Shown piece after piece: positions 5,604 through 5,786 of a DNA stretch of 5,786 nt. The number at the start of each line of letters is the position of its first letter. Position 1 is the stretch's first letter. Below the pieces are notes generated by a model. That model did no database searches. It had not been told where the DNA came from and was given only the letters and a program-made list of their open reading frames with translations. A program made the position numbers and the translations under genes. Origin of the DNA: Candidatus Rokuibacteriota bacterium (GTDB lineage Bacteria; Methylomirabilota; Methylomirabilia; Rokubacteriales; JACPHL01); assembly GCA_016188625.1 (NCBI GenBank), contig JACPHL010000088.1, positions 1 through 5,786 on the forward strand. Direction: 5' to 3'.

Positions 5604-5786
5604 AGCTCTCCGTGGTCATCCCGGTCTACAACGAGCGGGCGACGCTCGTGACGCTTCTGGGCCGGGTGCTGGCCACGCCGATGGACAAGGAGATCATCCT
5701 CGTCGACGACGCGTCCACGGACGGTACGCGCGAGCTGCTGCGCGAGATCGAGGCGGGCCGGGTGGCCCTGCCCGCCGAGGGGCACG
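5600..5786 (+). CDS. Glycosyltransferase family 2, N-terminal part
   Basis: GTG 5600 overlaps the acpS stop and is preceded by GGAGGG (5591-5596). The 62 visible residues read [16 protein letters not shown], then a helix, then [18 protein letters not shown]. This is the GT-A nucleotide-sugar fold of family 2: VIPVYNE forms the first strand and loop, and VDD-S-DGT holds the nucleotide-binding aspartates. The pattern resembles dolichyl/undecaprenyl-phosphate mannosyl- or glucosyltransferases, but acceptor and sugar cannot be told from this fragment. The gene runs off the window. Overlap with acpS suggests co-transcription. Confidence 0.88.
   Translation, partial: MKLSVVIPVYNERATLVTLLGRVLATPMDKEIILVDDASTDGTRELLREIEAGRVALPAEGH

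Overview
The window is GC-rich (roughly 70% or more), densely coding DNA with all recognisable genes on the + strand and nearly every codon ending in G or C. Gene order is ftsH - folP - cdaA - cdaR(ybbR) - glmM - lipoprotein - acpS - glycosyltransferase. The ftsH-folP-cdaA-ybbR-glmM-acpS order is known from several Gram-negative lineages. With this GC content and a metzincin-like lipoprotein, it suggests a Rokubacteria/Methylomirabilota-like (NC10-related) or deltaproteobacterial metagenomic genome. The lineage is inference.

Layout: 1-834 is the 3' part of ftsH (membrane AAA+/zinc protease). 835-943 is a short spacer. 944-1786 is folP (dihydropteroate synthase), 1796-2623 cdaA (c-di-AMP cyclase), 2620-3000 a shortened cdaR/ybbR, and 3004-4368 an intact glmM. 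4365-5031 is a signal-peptide lipoprotein of metzincin/matrixin-like type, broken into two pieces. 5032-5213 is an intergenic segment that is one long imperfect palindrome. 5214-5603 is acpS, and from 5600 to the end is the start of a family-2 glycosyltransferase. Spacings of a few bases or start/stop overlaps from folP to glmM and again from acpS to the glycosyltransferase imply co-transcription. The core is the c-di-AMP module (CdaA, its regulator CdaR, and GlmM), flanked by folate, envelope-precursor and acyl-carrier housekeeping genes.

The striking thing is not a new gene family. Three genes carry short, read-sized patches that do not belong. (1) Bases 1 to ~138 encode the far C-terminal helices of a different FtsH, joined in frame to the middle of this FtsH. 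(2) About 2791-2916 in cdaR reads as a piece of a 2-oxoacid dehydrogenase E1-beta subunit and replaces the YbbR repeats. (3) About 4753-4842 in the lipoprotein gene carries the end of a homologous lipoprotein gene plus the first codons of a second acpS, and replaces the expected HExxH active site. The first two patches use visibly more A/T-ending codons than their surroundings. A common cause is likely: wrong gap-filling or chimeric assembly first, short-patch illegitimate recombination second.

The third patch is also informative. It shows a related locus in which acpS directly overlaps the lipoprotein stop, an apparent empty site. The resident copy has a ~180-bp palindrome bounded by GCTAGG at that place, possibly a small mobile or RNA-forming repeat.
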